Source: JBBUX01 sp037445775
GTDB lineage: Bacteria > Actinomycetota > Coriobacteriia > Anaerosomatales > PHET01
Assembly: GCA_037445775.1 (NCBI GenBank)
Contig: JBBIJX010000003.1
Coordinates: 11,284 to 75,283 of the forward strand
Direction: 5' to 3'
DNA: 64,000 bases
Shown in pieces: positions 31,592 to 41,155 of the stretch. Each line of letters starts with the position of its first letter. Within the stretch, counting starts at the first letter, position 1. A program made the translations under genes and the position numbers. The notes beneath the pieces are model-generated. The model searched no databases. It saw only the letters and a list, made by a program, of their open reading frames with translations, and had not been told where the DNA came from.

Positions 31592-34318
31592 CTAGCGGTT
31601 GTCCGATCCCGCGCCCTGCCGGGCAAGCGCGGCCTGCGCAGCCGCGAGCCGCGCGAGCGGTACGCGGTACGGCGAGCAGCTCACGTAGTCGAGCCCGATG
31701 TCGTAGAACGTGTGTACTGATTCCGGATCGCCGCCGTGCTCCCCGCAAACGCCGAGTTTGATGCCGGAGTTGACGCTGCGGCCCTTCTCGCATCCCATCC
31801 GCACGAGCGCGGCGACGCCCTCGTCGATGGTCTCGAACGGGTTGCGTGACAGCACCTTGCGCTCGAGGTACCGCGGCAGGAACTTGCTCTCGATGTCATC
31901 GCGGCTGAAACCGAACGTCGTCTGCGTGAGGTCGTTCGTTCCGAAGCTGAAGAACTCCGCCACCTGCCCGATCTCATCTGCCGTGACCGCTGCGCGAGGC
32001 AGCTCGATCATCGTACCGATCGCGATATCGACGGTGTTGCCACACTCGGCGGCCACGTCGGCGATGACCTTCTCGCACTCGGCGCGCAGTATGTCGAGTT
32101 CCGCCTTGACGCTGACGAGCGGAATCATGACCTCGGGGCGCGGATCCTTGCCACGGGCCTTGAGCTGGCACGCCGCCATCGTGATCGCCCGCACCTGCAT
32201 CGCGTAGAGCTCGGGGAACATGATGCCCAGACGGCAGCCGCGCAGGCCTAGCATCGGGTTCATCTCGACCATCGAGTCGATCTGCGCGAGCAGCCTGCGC
32301 TTCGCGACGAGGGTCTCGGGCGCCGCGCCGGCGGCCTCCGCACGTACGATCTCCACCTCGAGCTCGCGAGGCGAGTCAAGGAACTCGTGCAACGGCGGGT
32401 CGAGCAGGCGCACCGTGACCGGCAGCCCGTCCATCGCCTCGAAGATGCCAAGGAAGTCGCCTACCTGGGCCTCGAGAAGCTCGCCGAGCGCCAGCTCGCG
32501 CGCGCCGTCGCCTTCCTCGGCGAGAATGAAGCGCTGCAATATGTCCTTGCGCTCGCCTAGGAACATGTGTTCCGTGCGGCACAGACCGATGCCGGCAGCC
32601 CCGAACTTCCGGCCCAGAGCCGCGTCGTCGGGCGTGTCCGCGTTCGCCCGGACTCCCGTGGTCCGGTATTCGTCGGCCCACGAGAGGATCGTGTCGAAGT
32701 CGCCGGTCACCTCGGGCTGGACGAGCGGCACGGCACCGAGGACCAAGCTGCCTGTCGTGCCGTCGATTGAGATGATGTCGCCCTCACGCAGCACCACGTC
32801 GCTGCCCGCGATCGTCGCTTCCCGCGCTTCCGCGTTGATCTTGAGCTTCTCGACGCCGCAGACGCACGGCTTGCCCATGCCGCGCGCGACGACCGCTGCG
32901 TGGCTGGTCTTGCCGCCGTGACTCGTCAGGATGCCCTGCGCCGCGTCCATCCCCGGCAGGTCGTCGGGGTTCGTCTCCCAGCGCACGAGGATGGCTCTTC
33001 GGCCGGCGGCCTTGGCGGCCACGGCGTCGGCGCTTGAGAAGACGACCTCGCCCACCGCGGCACCCGGACTCGCGTTCAGACCCGTCGCCACGACCTCGAA
33101 CGTCGCCGACAGGTCGAACTGCGGGTGCAGCAGCTGGTCGAGCTGCGCGGGGTCGACGCGCTGTACGGCCTCTTCGCGGGTGATGAGGCCTTCCGACACC
33201 ATGTCGATCGCGATCTTGAGCGCGGCGCGCGCCGTGCGCTTGCCCACCCGGGTCTGCAGCATCCAAAGCCTACCCTGCTCGATCGTGAACTCGATGTCAC
33301 ACATGTCGCGGTACTCACGCTCGAGCTTCGCGAAAACGTCGTCGAGCTCGGCACCGGCCGCCTCGAGGCCCGGCACCTTCTTCAGGTCCGAAATGGGCTC
33401 AGTAAGCCGGATGCCGGCGACGACGTCCTCGCCCTGCGCATTCGTCAAGAAGTCGCCGTAGTACTCGTCCGTGCCGTCCGCCGGGTTGCGCGTGAAGCCC
33501 ACACCGGTGGCCGATGTCTCGCCCTTGTTGCCGAACACCATCGCCTGAACGTTGACGGCGGTGCCCAGATCGTCCGCTATCCGCTCCATCTTGCGGTAGT
33601 AGACGGCTCGCTCGTTCATCCAACTCCTGAAGACCGCCTCGATGGCAAGACGCAGCTGGACCGACACGTCCTGTGGGAAGGTGACGTGACCGTCCACGGC
33701 GAGCTCGGGGTAGTCAGAAGCCGACACGTGCCGGGCGACGATGCCCTTGAAGACACCCACAAGCTCCTTCATGTCGGCGGCCGACAGGTCCGTGTCGTTC
33801 GCGGCGCCGCGCTCGTGCTTCATCTTCGTGATGGCGTTCTCGAACAGGTCGCCTTCCGCGTCGAGCACGACCTTCGAGAACATCTGGATGAACCGGCGGT
33901 AGCTGTCCCATGCGAAGCGCTCGTTGCCGGTCTGTGCGATGAGGCCCTCAACGGAGCGGTCCGTGAGACCCAGGTTGAGCACCGTGTCCATCATGCCAGG
34001 CATCGAGAAGGGTGAGCCGGAGCGCACCGACACAAGTAGCGGGTCGCCCTCATCGCCCAGTCGCTTGCCCATCTTGGATTCGAGCCCCGCGACATGCTCG
34101 GTGATTTCGGCAGCGAGCCCTTCCGGAAACACCGGCGGAGTCGCATTGTAGTACTCCATGCATGCCTGGCAGGTGATCGTGAAGCCGGGCGGGACCGGGA
34201 GTCCCATGTTCGCCATCTCCGCGAGATTCGCGCCCTTGCCGCCTAGGACGAACTTCATCGCTTTGTTGCCCTCAGTGGCTCCACCGCCGAAGGCGTACAC
34301 GCGCTTGGTATCGGACAC
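31592..34318 (-). CDS. ppdK: Pyruvate, phosphate dikinase
   Basis: This enzyme converts pyruvate, ATP and phosphate to PEP, AMP and PPi reversibly. In anaerobes it often serves PPi-linked glycolysis. The 908-residue protein has an N-terminal ATP-grasp domain (SVRSGSPFSMPGMMDTVLNLG, about 97-117) and the swivelling phosphohistidine domain with catalytic H473 and regulatory T471 in GGKTSHAAVVARG. The C-terminal PEP/pyruvate barrel ends in the VNSGIKLGVCGEHGGDP segment carrying the catalytic Cys. The GTG start has GGGAG. The gene for its dedicated regulator lies directly upstream, and the membrane pyrophosphatase that uses its PPi is encoded 1.6 kb downstream. Confidence 0.96.
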   Translation of the reverse strand: MSDTKRVYAFGGGATEGNKAMKFVLGGKGANLAEMANMGLPVPPGFTITCQACMEYYNATPPVFPEGLAAEITEHVAGLESKMGKRLGDEGDPLLVSVRSGSPFSMPGMMDTVLNLGLTDRSVEGLIAQTGNERFAWDSYRRFIQMFSKVVLDAEGDLFENAITKMKHERGAANDTDLSAADMKELVGVFKGIVARHVSASDYPELAVDGHVTFPQDVSVQLRLAIEAVFRSWMNERAVYYRKMERIADDLGTAVNVQAMVFGNKGETSATGVGFTRNPADGTDEYYGDFLTNAQGEDVVAGIRLTEPISDLKKVPGLEAAGAELDDVFAKLEREYRDMCDIEFTIEQGRLWMLQTRVGKRTARAALKIAIDMVSEGLITREEAVQRVDPAQLDQLLHPQFDLSATFEVVATGLNASPGAAVGEVVFSSADAVAAKAAGRRAILVRWETNPDDLPGMDAAQGILTSHGGKTSHAAVVARGMGKPCVCGVEKLKINAEAREATIAGSDVVLREGDIISIDGTTGSLVLGAVPLVQPEVTGDFDTILSWADEYRTTGVRANADTPDDAALGRKFGAAGIGLCRTEHMFLGERKDILQRFILAEEGDGARELALGELLEAQVGDFLGIFEAMDGLPVTVRLLDPPLHEFLDSPRELEVEIVRAEAAGAAPETLVAKRRLLAQIDSMVEMNPMLGLRGCRLGIMFPELYAMQVRAITMAACQLKARGKDPRPEVMIPLVSVKAELDILRAECEKVIADVAAECGNTVDIAIGTMIELPRAAVTADEIGQVAEFFSFGTNDLTQTTFGFSRDDIESKFLPRYLERKVLSRNPFETIDEGVAALVRMGCEKGRSVNSGIKLGVCGEHGGDPESVHTFYDIGLDYVSCSPYRVPLARLAAAQAALARQGAGSDNR

Positions 34319-34400
34319 CTTGGATCTCCCTCATGTCTACCGGGGGCCAGCGTGCAACGCATTCTACCGCAGAGACAGTCATGCGCACGCGCGCGCGATG

Positions 34401-35216
34401 TCAATCCTGCGTCTCGAGTCCTCCCTGAATGTGCCGGATTATCTCCTGAGCGGCCTCTTCGACCGCGCGGTTGTCCGTGTGCACGACGAGACAGCCAAGG
34501 CGCCGCATGAACGCCCGAGCATCCTCGAGCTCTCGCTCGACGGCCTCGCGATCCGCATATCCCGGTACCGTTGTGCCGATCTCCCGCATGCGCCCGCGCC
34601 GGATCTCGAGCAGGACGCCCACCGACGTCACGAGGCCGAACAGCTTCCGGCGGTCGACTTCGAACAGTTCGCGCGGTGGCGTCGTGCCCGGCGCGAGCGG
34701 CACGTTGGCCACACGCCACCCCTTGAACGCAAGGTACATGGCGAGCGGGGTCTTGCTCGTGCGCGACACACCCACCAGCACGATGTCGGCATCGAGCAGG
34801 CCCTCAGCGTTGCGCCCATCGTCGTGCTTGACGGCGAACTCCATCGCCTCGATACGATCGAAGTAGTCCGCATCGGTGCGCCTGATGGCACCCGCCTCGC
34901 CGGCGGGATCGAGCCCGGTGATCGACTGTAACAGCGCGACGGAGGGACCGAGCAGGTCCACGCCGTTCACCCCGTCGCGGCACAGCGTCTCCATCTCGCG
35001 GCGTAGTCCGATGTCGACGAGCGTGTAGAAGAAGATGCAGTGTCTTCCGCAGTGCGCGGTCACAACGGCTCTGAGTTGGTCAACGTCCTCGATCTTGACG
35101 AGCCGCTCGATACGGAACGCGCCGTCGTCGAATTGCGCGGCGGCAGCACGTGCCACCATTTCGCCGGTCTCGCCTAGCGAATCCGAGACGACGTGGATAG
35201 CGACGGGGACGGCCAA
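34401..35216 (-). CDS. PPDK regulatory protein (bifunctional Thr kinase/phosphorylase)
   Basis: This DUF299-family enzyme inactivates PPDK by ADP-dependent phosphorylation of the Thr next to the catalytic His, and reactivates it by Pi-dependent dephosphorylation. The 271 residues show the N-terminal VVSDSLGETGEMVARAA motif and the P-loop GVSRTSKTP (149-157). The target is probably T471 of the adjacent PPDK. The PEP synthase regulator is the close alternative, but the ppdK neighbour settles the substrate by context. The start is TTG, one base past the glyS stop, so translation may be weak and coupled. The 82-bp gap to ppdK holds no other feature. Confidence 0.92.
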   Translation of the reverse strand: MAVPVAIHVVSDSLGETGEMVARAAAAQFDDGAFRIERLVKIEDVDQLRAVVTAHCGRHCIFFYTLVDIGLRREMETLCRDGVNGVDLLGPSVALLQSITGLDPAGEAGAIRRTDADYFDRIEAMEFAVKHDDGRNAEGLLDADIVLVGVSRTSKTPLAMYLAFKGWRVANVPLAPGTTPPRELFEVDRRKLFGLVTSVGVLLEIRRGRMREIGTTVPGYADREAVERELEDARAFMRRLGCLVVHTDNRAVEEAAQEIIRHIQGGLETQD

Positions 35217-35217
35217 G

Positions 35218-37290
35218 CTACCCTGCCAGGCGGCCGAAGTCAGCGAACGAGGCGAACGAGGCGACGAAGCGGTTCAGCAGCCGCAGCCGGTTCTCGCGAA
35301 GCGCTACGTCCTCGTCCATGACGAGGACCGCGTCGAAGAAGGCGTCTATGGGACCCCTCAGCGCGGCGAGCGACTCCAGAAGCGCGGAGTAGGCGCGCTG
35401 CTCCATGAGCTGGGCTGCGACCAACTCCGCCTCGTCGAGCGCATCAGCGAGCGCCGACTCTTCGCCGCCCATGATCGAGCGGTCCGCCAAGACGCCGAGC
35501 TCTGGACGAGAGAGGTTCTTCGCCCGCGCGTAGGCGACGGAGAGGTCCTCCATGTCATCACGCGCACCCCGGAACGCTGTGAGTGCCTCGCAGCGCGCGA
35601 GCGCGTCACCAGGATCGTCGGCGACCACGGCAAGCACCGCGCCGACCGTGTCGTAGGCGTGCCCGCGATCGCGCAGGATCGTCTCGAAGCGCCCCACGAA
35701 GAACTCCTTGACCGAGCGGCCCACATCCTCGACGTCAAACGCCGCGGCCTCAGAGAGGCCCGACAGCGCAGCGGAGATGAGCGCGTCCAGCGTCACCGGC
35801 GTACCCGCGAGCCCCATCTGCAGGATACCGATGGCGCTCCGCCGCAGCGCGAACGGGTCCGAGGTTCCCTTCGGCGCGAGCCCCGCCGCGAAGATGCCGC
35901 AGATCGTGTCGGCCCTGTCGGCGATTGAGACAAGTCTCCCCGCGAGCGTCGATGGCAGGTCGTCTCCGGCGAAGCGCGGCCGGTAGTGTTCCTCTATGGC
36001 GGTCGCAACGCCGGCCTCCTCACCGGAGGCGAGCGCGAAGTGGCGCCCCATCGTGCCTTGCAGGTCCGTGAACTCCACGACGCAGTTCGTGACCAGGTCG
36101 GCCTTCGCGAGATGAGCCGCGCGGAGCGCGAACGCGGTCTGATCCGCCGGAGCGTCCACCATCTCGGCGAGCAATCCGGTCAGGCGCTCAACGCGTGCGG
36201 CCTTGTCGGCGAGCGTGCCGAGCCGCACCTGGAAGACAACGCTCGATAGCTTGGCAAGCCACCGCTCGAGCGGCACCTTGAGGTCCTCTTCCCAGAAGAA
36301 TGCCGCATCAGCGAGGCGCGCGCGGATAACACGCTCGTGACCGCGTACGATCCGCTCGGTCTGCCCTGGCGCGCCGTTGTGCACCACGATGAATCGGTTG
36401 TCGAGCGAGCCGTCGGCGCGCTCCAAAGCGAAGTAGCGCTGGTGACTTGACATGGCGTGGACGAGCATCTCGCGGGGTACGCTCAAGAACTCCTCGTCAA
36501 AGGTGCCCACAGCCGCGGTGGGCCACTCGACGAGGTTCACGACCTCGGCGAAGGTGGACCGGTCCACGACCGCACCGCCGCCGTACTCAGACGCCGCCTC
36601 TGCTATCCCTTCCCGAATCACCTTGGCCCGGGTCTCGTGGTCGACCAGGACGTTCGCCCGTTCGAGCAACTCTGGGTAGTCCGCCGCCAACGGGATCACA
36701 ACCGGCCCAGGCGACAGCAGACGATGCCCGTACGTCACATTGCCCGCCACGAGCCCGGCGAACTCAACGGGGATGACCTCGTCGCCGAACACGCAGAGCA
36801 ACCACCGCACCGGTCGAGGGAAGCGCGCCGTTCCCGAGCCCCAGCGCTGCGACTTCGCCCACTCGAGGCTCTCGGCGAGGCGCGCGAGCAGGGCCGGGAG
36901 CACCTCTGTCGCCGGCACACCGCTCGTGTGCACGGTCGCGAAGACGTACTCGCCGCCGCCCTCCTCGCGAACCGTGAGGGAATCGACGTCGACGCCCTTG
37001 CCGCGCGCGAACCCGATAGCGGCCTGCGTGGGAGCGCCGTCCGCGTCGAACGCGACCTTCGCAGCAGGGCCTTTCGCCTCGGTCACGGCGTCGCCTTGGC
37101 GTTCGGCGAGCGAGTGTATCAGCACGGCGATGCGCCTCGGCGACGCGAGTACCGCAGTGCCGTTGTAGGTGAGCCGCGCGTCATCCAGCGCTTTGGGGAT
37201 CTCGACCTGCAGCTGCTCGATCGCCGCGTAGACCGCGCTCGAAGGAAGTTCTTCGGTGCCGATCTCGAAGACGAGGTCGCGTACGCTCAC
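35218..37290 (-). CDS. glyS: Glycyl-tRNA synthetase beta subunit
   Basis: This is the beta chain of the alpha2beta2 glycyl-tRNA synthetase, 690 residues. It binds tRNA-Gly and supports charging by the alpha subunit. The N-terminus LVFEIGTEELPSSAV and the segments GSGTARFPRPVRWLLC and HQRYFALERADGSL are characteristic. The degenerate HD-like domain and C-terminal DALR-like anticodon-binding domain follow. It overlaps glyQ by 4 bp. Most actinomycetes have a dimeric single-chain enzyme instead, so the two-chain form is a taxonomic hint. Confidence 0.95.
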   Translation of the reverse strand: MSVRDLVFEIGTEELPSSAVYAAIEQLQVEIPKALDDARLTYNGTAVLASPRRIAVLIHSLAERQGDAVTEAKGPAAKVAFDADGAPTQAAIGFARGKGVDVDSLTVREEGGGEYVFATVHTSGVPATEVLPALLARLAESLEWAKSQRWGSGTARFPRPVRWLLCVFGDEVIPVEFAGLVAGNVTYGHRLLSPGPVVIPLAADYPELLERANVLVDHETRAKVIREGIAEAASEYGGGAVVDRSTFAEVVNLVEWPTAAVGTFDEEFLSVPREMLVHAMSSHQRYFALERADGSLDNRFIVVHNGAPGQTERIVRGHERVIRARLADAAFFWEEDLKVPLERWLAKLSSVVFQVRLGTLADKAARVERLTGLLAEMVDAPADQTAFALRAAHLAKADLVTNCVVEFTDLQGTMGRHFALASGEEAGVATAIEEHYRPRFAGDDLPSTLAGRLVSIADRADTICGIFAAGLAPKGTSDPFALRRSAIGILQMGLAGTPVTLDALISAALSGLSEAAAFDVEDVGRSVKEFFVGRFETILRDRGHAYDTVGAVLAVVADDPGDALARCEALTAFRGARDDMEDLSVAYARAKNLSRPELGVLADRSIMGGEESALADALDEAELVAAQLMEQRAYSALLESLAALRGPIDAFFDAVLVMDEDVALRENRLRLLNRFVASFASFADFGRLAG

Positions 37291-38210
37291 GATGCCTCAC
37301 CCCCTTCCGGAGAGGCCGCATCTTCTTCGGCCTCGCCCTCTAAGGGCGTGACAAGCTCGAGGTAGGCGGCGCAGCACGCTTTGGCGAGGGCGCGCACGCG
37401 CAGGATGTAACCCTGCCGTTCGGTCACGCTGATAGCGCCTCGCGCGTCGAGCAGGTTGAACGCGTGCGAACACTTGAGCACGTAGTCGTATGCTGGGAGC
37501 ACATAGCCCGCCTCAAGGGTGCGCTGGCACTCCGCCTCGTACGTGCCGAACAGCTGGAGGAGCATTTCGACGTCGGCGACCTCGAAGTTGTACGCGGAGT
37601 ACTGCTGCTCGTTGCGGAGGAAGACATCGCCGTAGGTGAAGGTCACGCCGTCGTCGCCTTCGGCCCAGACGAGATCGTAAACGCTGTCGACCCCTTGGAT
37701 GTACATGGCGAGGCGCTCAAGTCCGTAGGTGATCTCCGCGGGCACAGGCCGACACTCGAAGCCTCCCACCTGCTGGAAGTAGGTGAACTGGGTTACCTCC
37801 ATGCCGTTCAGCCACACCTCCCAGCCCAAGCCCCACGCGCCCAATGTCGGCGACTCCCAGTCGTCCTCGACGAGGCGCACGTCGTGTTCTGACGGCTCGA
37901 TGCCGATGGCTCTGAGCGAGTCGAAGTACTGCTCGAGTACGTCGTCTGGGCTCGGCTTGAGAATGACTTGGTACTGGTAGTAGTGCTGAAGCCGGTTCGG
38001 GTTCTCGCCGTAGCGTCCGTCCGTGGGGCGGCGCGACGGCTGCACGTAAGCGGTGCGCCACGCTTCAGGGCCAAGCGAGCGAAGCGTGGTCGCGGGGTGG
38101 AACGTACCGGCGCCGACCTCTGTGTCGTATGGCTGCACCACCACACAACCCTTGTCGGCCCAGTAGCGCGACAGCGCCAGGATCATGTCCTGGAACGTGA
38201 GCGTAGCCAT
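37287..38210 (-). CDS. glyQ: Glycyl-tRNA synthetase alpha subunit
   Basis: This is the catalytic class II chain of 307 residues, which activates glycine. Motifs LTFQDMILALSRYWADKGC, QPYDTEVGAGTFHPATTLR and the motif 2 loop AYVQPSRRPTDGRYGENPNRLQHYYQYQV are nearly invariant in the family. ATG 38210 has AGGAG 10 nt upstream. The 14-residue upstream extension is rejected. In the 109-bp gap to recO there is a 7-bp hairpin (38236-38256) and a TAAGAT box (38265-38270), but no T-box leader. Confidence 0.96.
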   Translation of the reverse strand: MATLTFQDMILALSRYWADKGCVVVQPYDTEVGAGTFHPATTLRSLGPEAWRTAYVQPSRRPTDGRYGENPNRLQHYYQYQVILKPSPDDVLEQYFDSLRAIGIEPSEHDVRLVEDDWESPTLGAWGLGWEVWLNGMEVTQFTYFQQVGGFECRPVPAEITYGLERLAMYIQGVDSVYDLVWAEGDDGVTFTYGDVFLRNEQQYSAYNFEVADVEMLLQLFGTYEAECQRTLEAGYVLPAYDYVLKCSHAFNLLDARGAISVTERQGYILRVRALAKACCAAYLELVTPLEGEAEEDAASPEGGEAS

Positions 38211-38319
38211 CGTGCGAAATCTCCTCAGGAAACGGACCCGTGCCCCTGTCACGGGTGTCGAAACATCTTACATGACGAACGCCCGCCACAAGCGTCGCGC
38301 GGCAAGGAGCACTTCTGAC

Positions 38320-39069
38320 TCAGCCGAGCTGCGCAGCATAGTAGTCGAGCGCCTTGACGCGCGCTGACAGATGATAGGCGATGAAACTCCGCATCAGCGC
38401 GAAACAGTCGCTCACCGCGGCGTCGGGTGGCGGCGAAGCGGAAACACTTGCCATCGTCGTGTTCAGAAGAGCGGACAACCACGCCCGGGTCTCGTTGGGC
38501 ATCGCGAGCGTGGCCGTGTCGAGCGAGCCGCACTCGAGGCAGACCGCTCCTCCATGCACGAGCGAGAACGCTCCGCCCTCGACTGATTCCCTGGCACACA
38601 GCGCACACGCTTCGAGTTCAGGCCGATAGCCGTGCATCGCCATGGCCTTGACGAGAAAGGCCGTGACTAGCGCCGGCAGCGACGCCGGAGGCGCGCTCTC
38701 CATCGCGCTGAGCGTAGTCGCGCCCAGGGCGAAAAGCCGCGGCTCGACCTGGCCTTCGAGCGAGATGCGGTCGAGCAGCCCGGCCACGACCGCAGCGGCG
38801 GCAGAGCGGTCGAGGTCCTCACGCAGTCCTGCGTGGGTCGTGGCCGTGCGAACCTCGGTGACCACCTCGAGTGAGGCGCCTGTGTGGAGCAGAAGATCGA
38901 CTACGGCGAACGGCTCGAGACGTCCGCCGAAACGCGAACCTGGCTTGCGAAGACCCTTCGCCACCGCGCGCACTTGGCTGCCGTCTTGGGCGAGTAGCGT
39001 GAGGATCGTGTCCGTCTCACCCAGCTTGGTCTTGCGCAGGACGAGCGCGGTCAACGGATATGGCGGCAT
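38320..39069 (-). CDS. recO: DNA recombination/repair protein RecO
   Basis: RecO anneals DNA and helps load RecA at gaps. The 249-residue protein starts with the OB-fold sequence YPLTALVLRKTKLGETDTILTLL, followed by a helical bundle with a zinc knot C155-x2-C158...C177-x2-C180. ATG 39069 begins exactly at the OB fold. The long open frame to 39363 is antisense to deoC. It lies 31 bp after deoC. Confidence 0.92.
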   Translation of the reverse strand: MPPYPLTALVLRKTKLGETDTILTLLAQDGSQVRAVAKGLRKPGSRFGGRLEPFAVVDLLLHTGASLEVVTEVRTATTHAGLREDLDRSAAAAVVAGLLDRISLEGQVEPRLFALGATTLSAMESAPPASLPALVTAFLVKAMAMHGYRPELEACALCARESVEGGAFSLVHGGAVCLECGSLDTATLAMPNETRAWLSALLNTTMASVSASPPPDAAVSDCFALMRSFIAYHLSARVKALDYYAAQLG

Positions 39070-39100
39070 CCTGGAGCGTCCGAACCCGTGCCCGCAGCGC

Positions 39101-39793
39101 CTACAGGCCCCGCGCCTGCGCCTGCGCGAGGATCTCCAGGCCGGCGGAGGTACCGATGCGGTTCGCACCGGCCGACAACATCGCAAGCGCAGCATCGAGG
39201 TCTCGGATGCCCCCGGCCGCTTTGACGCCCACCTCGGTCCCCACCGCCATGCGCATGAGCTCGACGTCACGCTCGCTCGCGCCGCGCGGACCGAACCCGG
39301 TCGACGTCTTGACGAAGGCGGCGCCGGCCTCGGCGGCGATCTCACTGGCGCGCGAGACTCCATCTTCGGTCAGGCGTCCCGTTTCAAGAATGACCTTCAC
39401 GAGGCCCGAACCCTCGCTCGCCTCCGACACCGCGGTGACGACCGCCGCGATGTCATCACGTACGAACGCTTCCTCACCCTCGAGGAACGCAGCGACGTTC
39501 ATGACCATGTCCACCTCGGCGCATCCGAGCTCGACAAGATGCACAGCCTCTTCTGCCTTGGTTTCGGTGAGCGCATAGCCGAATGGGAAGCCCGCCACCG
39601 AACAGACCGCAGTGACCGTCCCCGCCGTGTGCTGCGTGGCGAGCGGCACGAGGAACGGCGAGACACACAGCGTGGCAAAGCCTCTGTCACGCGCCTCCTC
39701 CATCCACGCCACCGCTTCACCCATGCCGGCCGTCGGCTTGAGCATCGTCTGGTCGATCGTCGTTGCCAGCGTCGAAATGTCGACAGGGCTCAT
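39101..39793 (-). CDS. deoC: Deoxyribose-phosphate aldolase
   Basis: This class I aldolase cleaves 2-deoxyribose-5-phosphate to acetaldehyde and glyceraldehyde-3-phosphate, completing the pathway begun by pdp and deoB. The 230-residue TIM barrel carries Schiff-base K162 in FVKTSTGF, the proton-relay K191 in VKAAGGIR and the acidic D95 in EVDMVMN. It overlaps era by 4 bp, unlike the usual deo operon arrangement. Confidence 0.95.
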   Translation of the reverse strand: MSPVDISTLATTIDQTMLKPTAGMGEAVAWMEEARDRGFATLCVSPFLVPLATQHTAGTVTAVCSVAGFPFGYALTETKAEEAVHLVELGCAEVDMVMNVAAFLEGEEAFVRDDIAAVVTAVSEASEGSGLVKVILETGRLTEDGVSRASEIAAEAGAAFVKTSTGFGPRGASERDVELMRMAVGTEVGVKAAGGIRDLDAALAMLSAGANRIGTSAGLEILAQAQARGL

Positions 39794-40731
39794 AGCCCCT
39801 CCCCGTAGCCGAACCGCCGGATCTGCGACGCATCCCGGCGCCAGTCCTTCCTGACTTTGACCGTGAGCTCGAGATAGACCTTCGTACCCAGCAAGCGCTC
39901 AAGATCGAGACGCGCCTCGCTACCGACGCGCTTGATGAGCTCACCGCCCTTCCCGATGATGATGCCCTTCTGCGAATCGCGCTCAACGTAGATGACCGCC
40001 CAGATGCGGGTCAGATCCTTTCCCCGAACCTCTTCGAGCTCCTCGACTTGAACCCCCACTGCGTGAGGCACCTCGTCGCGTGTCAGACGCAGGATCTTCT
40101 CTCGAACGAACTCGGCGATCATCACCCGGAGTGGCTGATCGGTGGGCATGTCGCGCGGGAACCAGCGCGGCCCTTCGGGCAGATGGCGAACCACGGCCTC
40201 GTAGAAGCCCTCGACGTTGAACCCCTCGACGGCCGAGAGCACGACGGTGTCGTCAAAGTCCGCGAGCGCTCCGGCATCCCTGATCTGGGATTCGACCTGT
40301 TCTGCGGTGGCGATGTCGGCCTTGGTGATCACGAGTATCCGGTGGCGGACGCCGCGTGCCTTCGCAACGTGCTCCGCCACCCAGCGATCCCCACCGCCGA
40401 CGAGCTTCGTGGCATCGACCAGCAGCGCCACCACATCGACGTCCTCGAGGGCCTTCAGCGCGGAGCGGTTCAGCTCCTCGCCCAGTGCGTCGTGCGGCTT
40501 GTGAAGCCCGGGCGTGTCGACGAGGACGACTTGGGCGTCGTCGCGGTCGAGCACCGCGCGCAAGCGGTGGCGCGTAGTCTGCGGCGTGTCGCTCGTGATC
40601 GCGACCTTCGCGCCGACGAGCGCGTTGACGAGCGTGGACTTGCCGGCGTTCGGCCTGCCCACGAGCGCGACGAAGCCCGAGCGAAGCCCGCCAGACCCGG
40701 AGTCCGTGGCAACGCCGCGAGGTTCGGCCAC
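39790..40731 (-). CDS. era: GTPase Era
   Basis: Era is a GTPase that binds the 3' end of 16S rRNA and assists 30S assembly. The 313 residues contain G1 GRPNAGKST (25-33), the switch TPQTTRHR, G3 DTPG, G4 TKAD and a C-terminal KH domain with IIIGKGGELIKRVGSEAR. It sits one base after the cdd stop and is translationally coupled to deoC. Confidence 0.96.
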   Translation of the reverse strand: MAEPRGVATDSGSGGLRSGFVALVGRPNAGKSTLVNALVGAKVAITSDTPQTTRHRLRAVLDRDDAQVVLVDTPGLHKPHDALGEELNRSALKALEDVDVVALLVDATKLVGGGDRWVAEHVAKARGVRHRILVITKADIATAEQVESQIRDAGALADFDDTVVLSAVEGFNVEGFYEAVVRHLPEGPRWFPRDMPTDQPLRVMIAEFVREKILRLTRDEVPHAVGVQVEELEEVRGKDLTRIWAVIYVERDSQKGIIIGKGGELIKRVGSEARLDLERLLGTKVYLELTVKVRKDWRRDASQIRRFGYGEGL

Positions 40732-40732
40732 C

Positions 40733-41155
40733 CTACTTCGTCTCGTCCTGGTCGAGGAACCCGCGCTGGAACGACTCGGGCAGCAGCTCGTCGAGGGTCA
40801 TGACCATGACATCGTCGCGCTGCCCGCCCATGATCACCCGCATCTCGGGGTTGAACTCCGCGAGCACCTGTCGGCAGCAACCGCACGGCACGCAGGGCGC
40901 GGCCGAGTCGCCCACGATCGCAACCGCCGTGATGTTGCGGAATCCCGCCGAGACCGCGCGGGCGACGGCGGCCTGTTCGGCGCAGATTGTCGAAGCGTAC
41001 GCGGCGTTCTCGATGTTGCAGCCTTGAAAAGTCTCGCCCTCTTCCGTGTGGACCGCCGCGCCCACCCGATACATCGAGTACGGCGCATAGGCACGCTCCT
41101 GAGCCTCACGTGCGAATGCGAGCAGTACGAGGTCAGGCTGGGTCAGGTTATGCAT
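40733..41155 (-). CDS. cdd: Cytidine deaminase
   Basis: This enzyme deaminates cytidine and deoxycytidine to uridine forms, which pdp can then split. The homotetrameric-type protein is 140 residues. The zinc ligands are C58, C91 and C94, with catalytic E60 (CAE...PCGCC). ATG 41155 has AAAGGAG 5 nt upstream and lies 8 bp inside the end of the CorC-like gene. A 12-residue upstream extension was rejected. Confidence 0.95.
   Translation of the reverse strand: MHNLTQPDLVLLAFAREAQERAYAPYSMYRVGAAVHTEEGETFQGCNIENAAYASTICAEQAAVARAVSAGFRNITAVAIVGDSAAPCVPCGCCRQVLAEFNPEMRVIMGGQRDDVMVMTLDELLPESFQRGFLDQDETK

Noticed and set aside
34390..34400. TTGACA on the minus strand between the PPDK regulator gene and ppdK
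   Set aside because: No -10 box lies at 15-19 bp. The nearest TAGAAT is 30 bp away.
38211..38319. Possible T-box leader before glyQ
   Set aside because: No T-box consensus (TGGNACCGCG) or specifier loop was found, only a small 7-bp hairpin.
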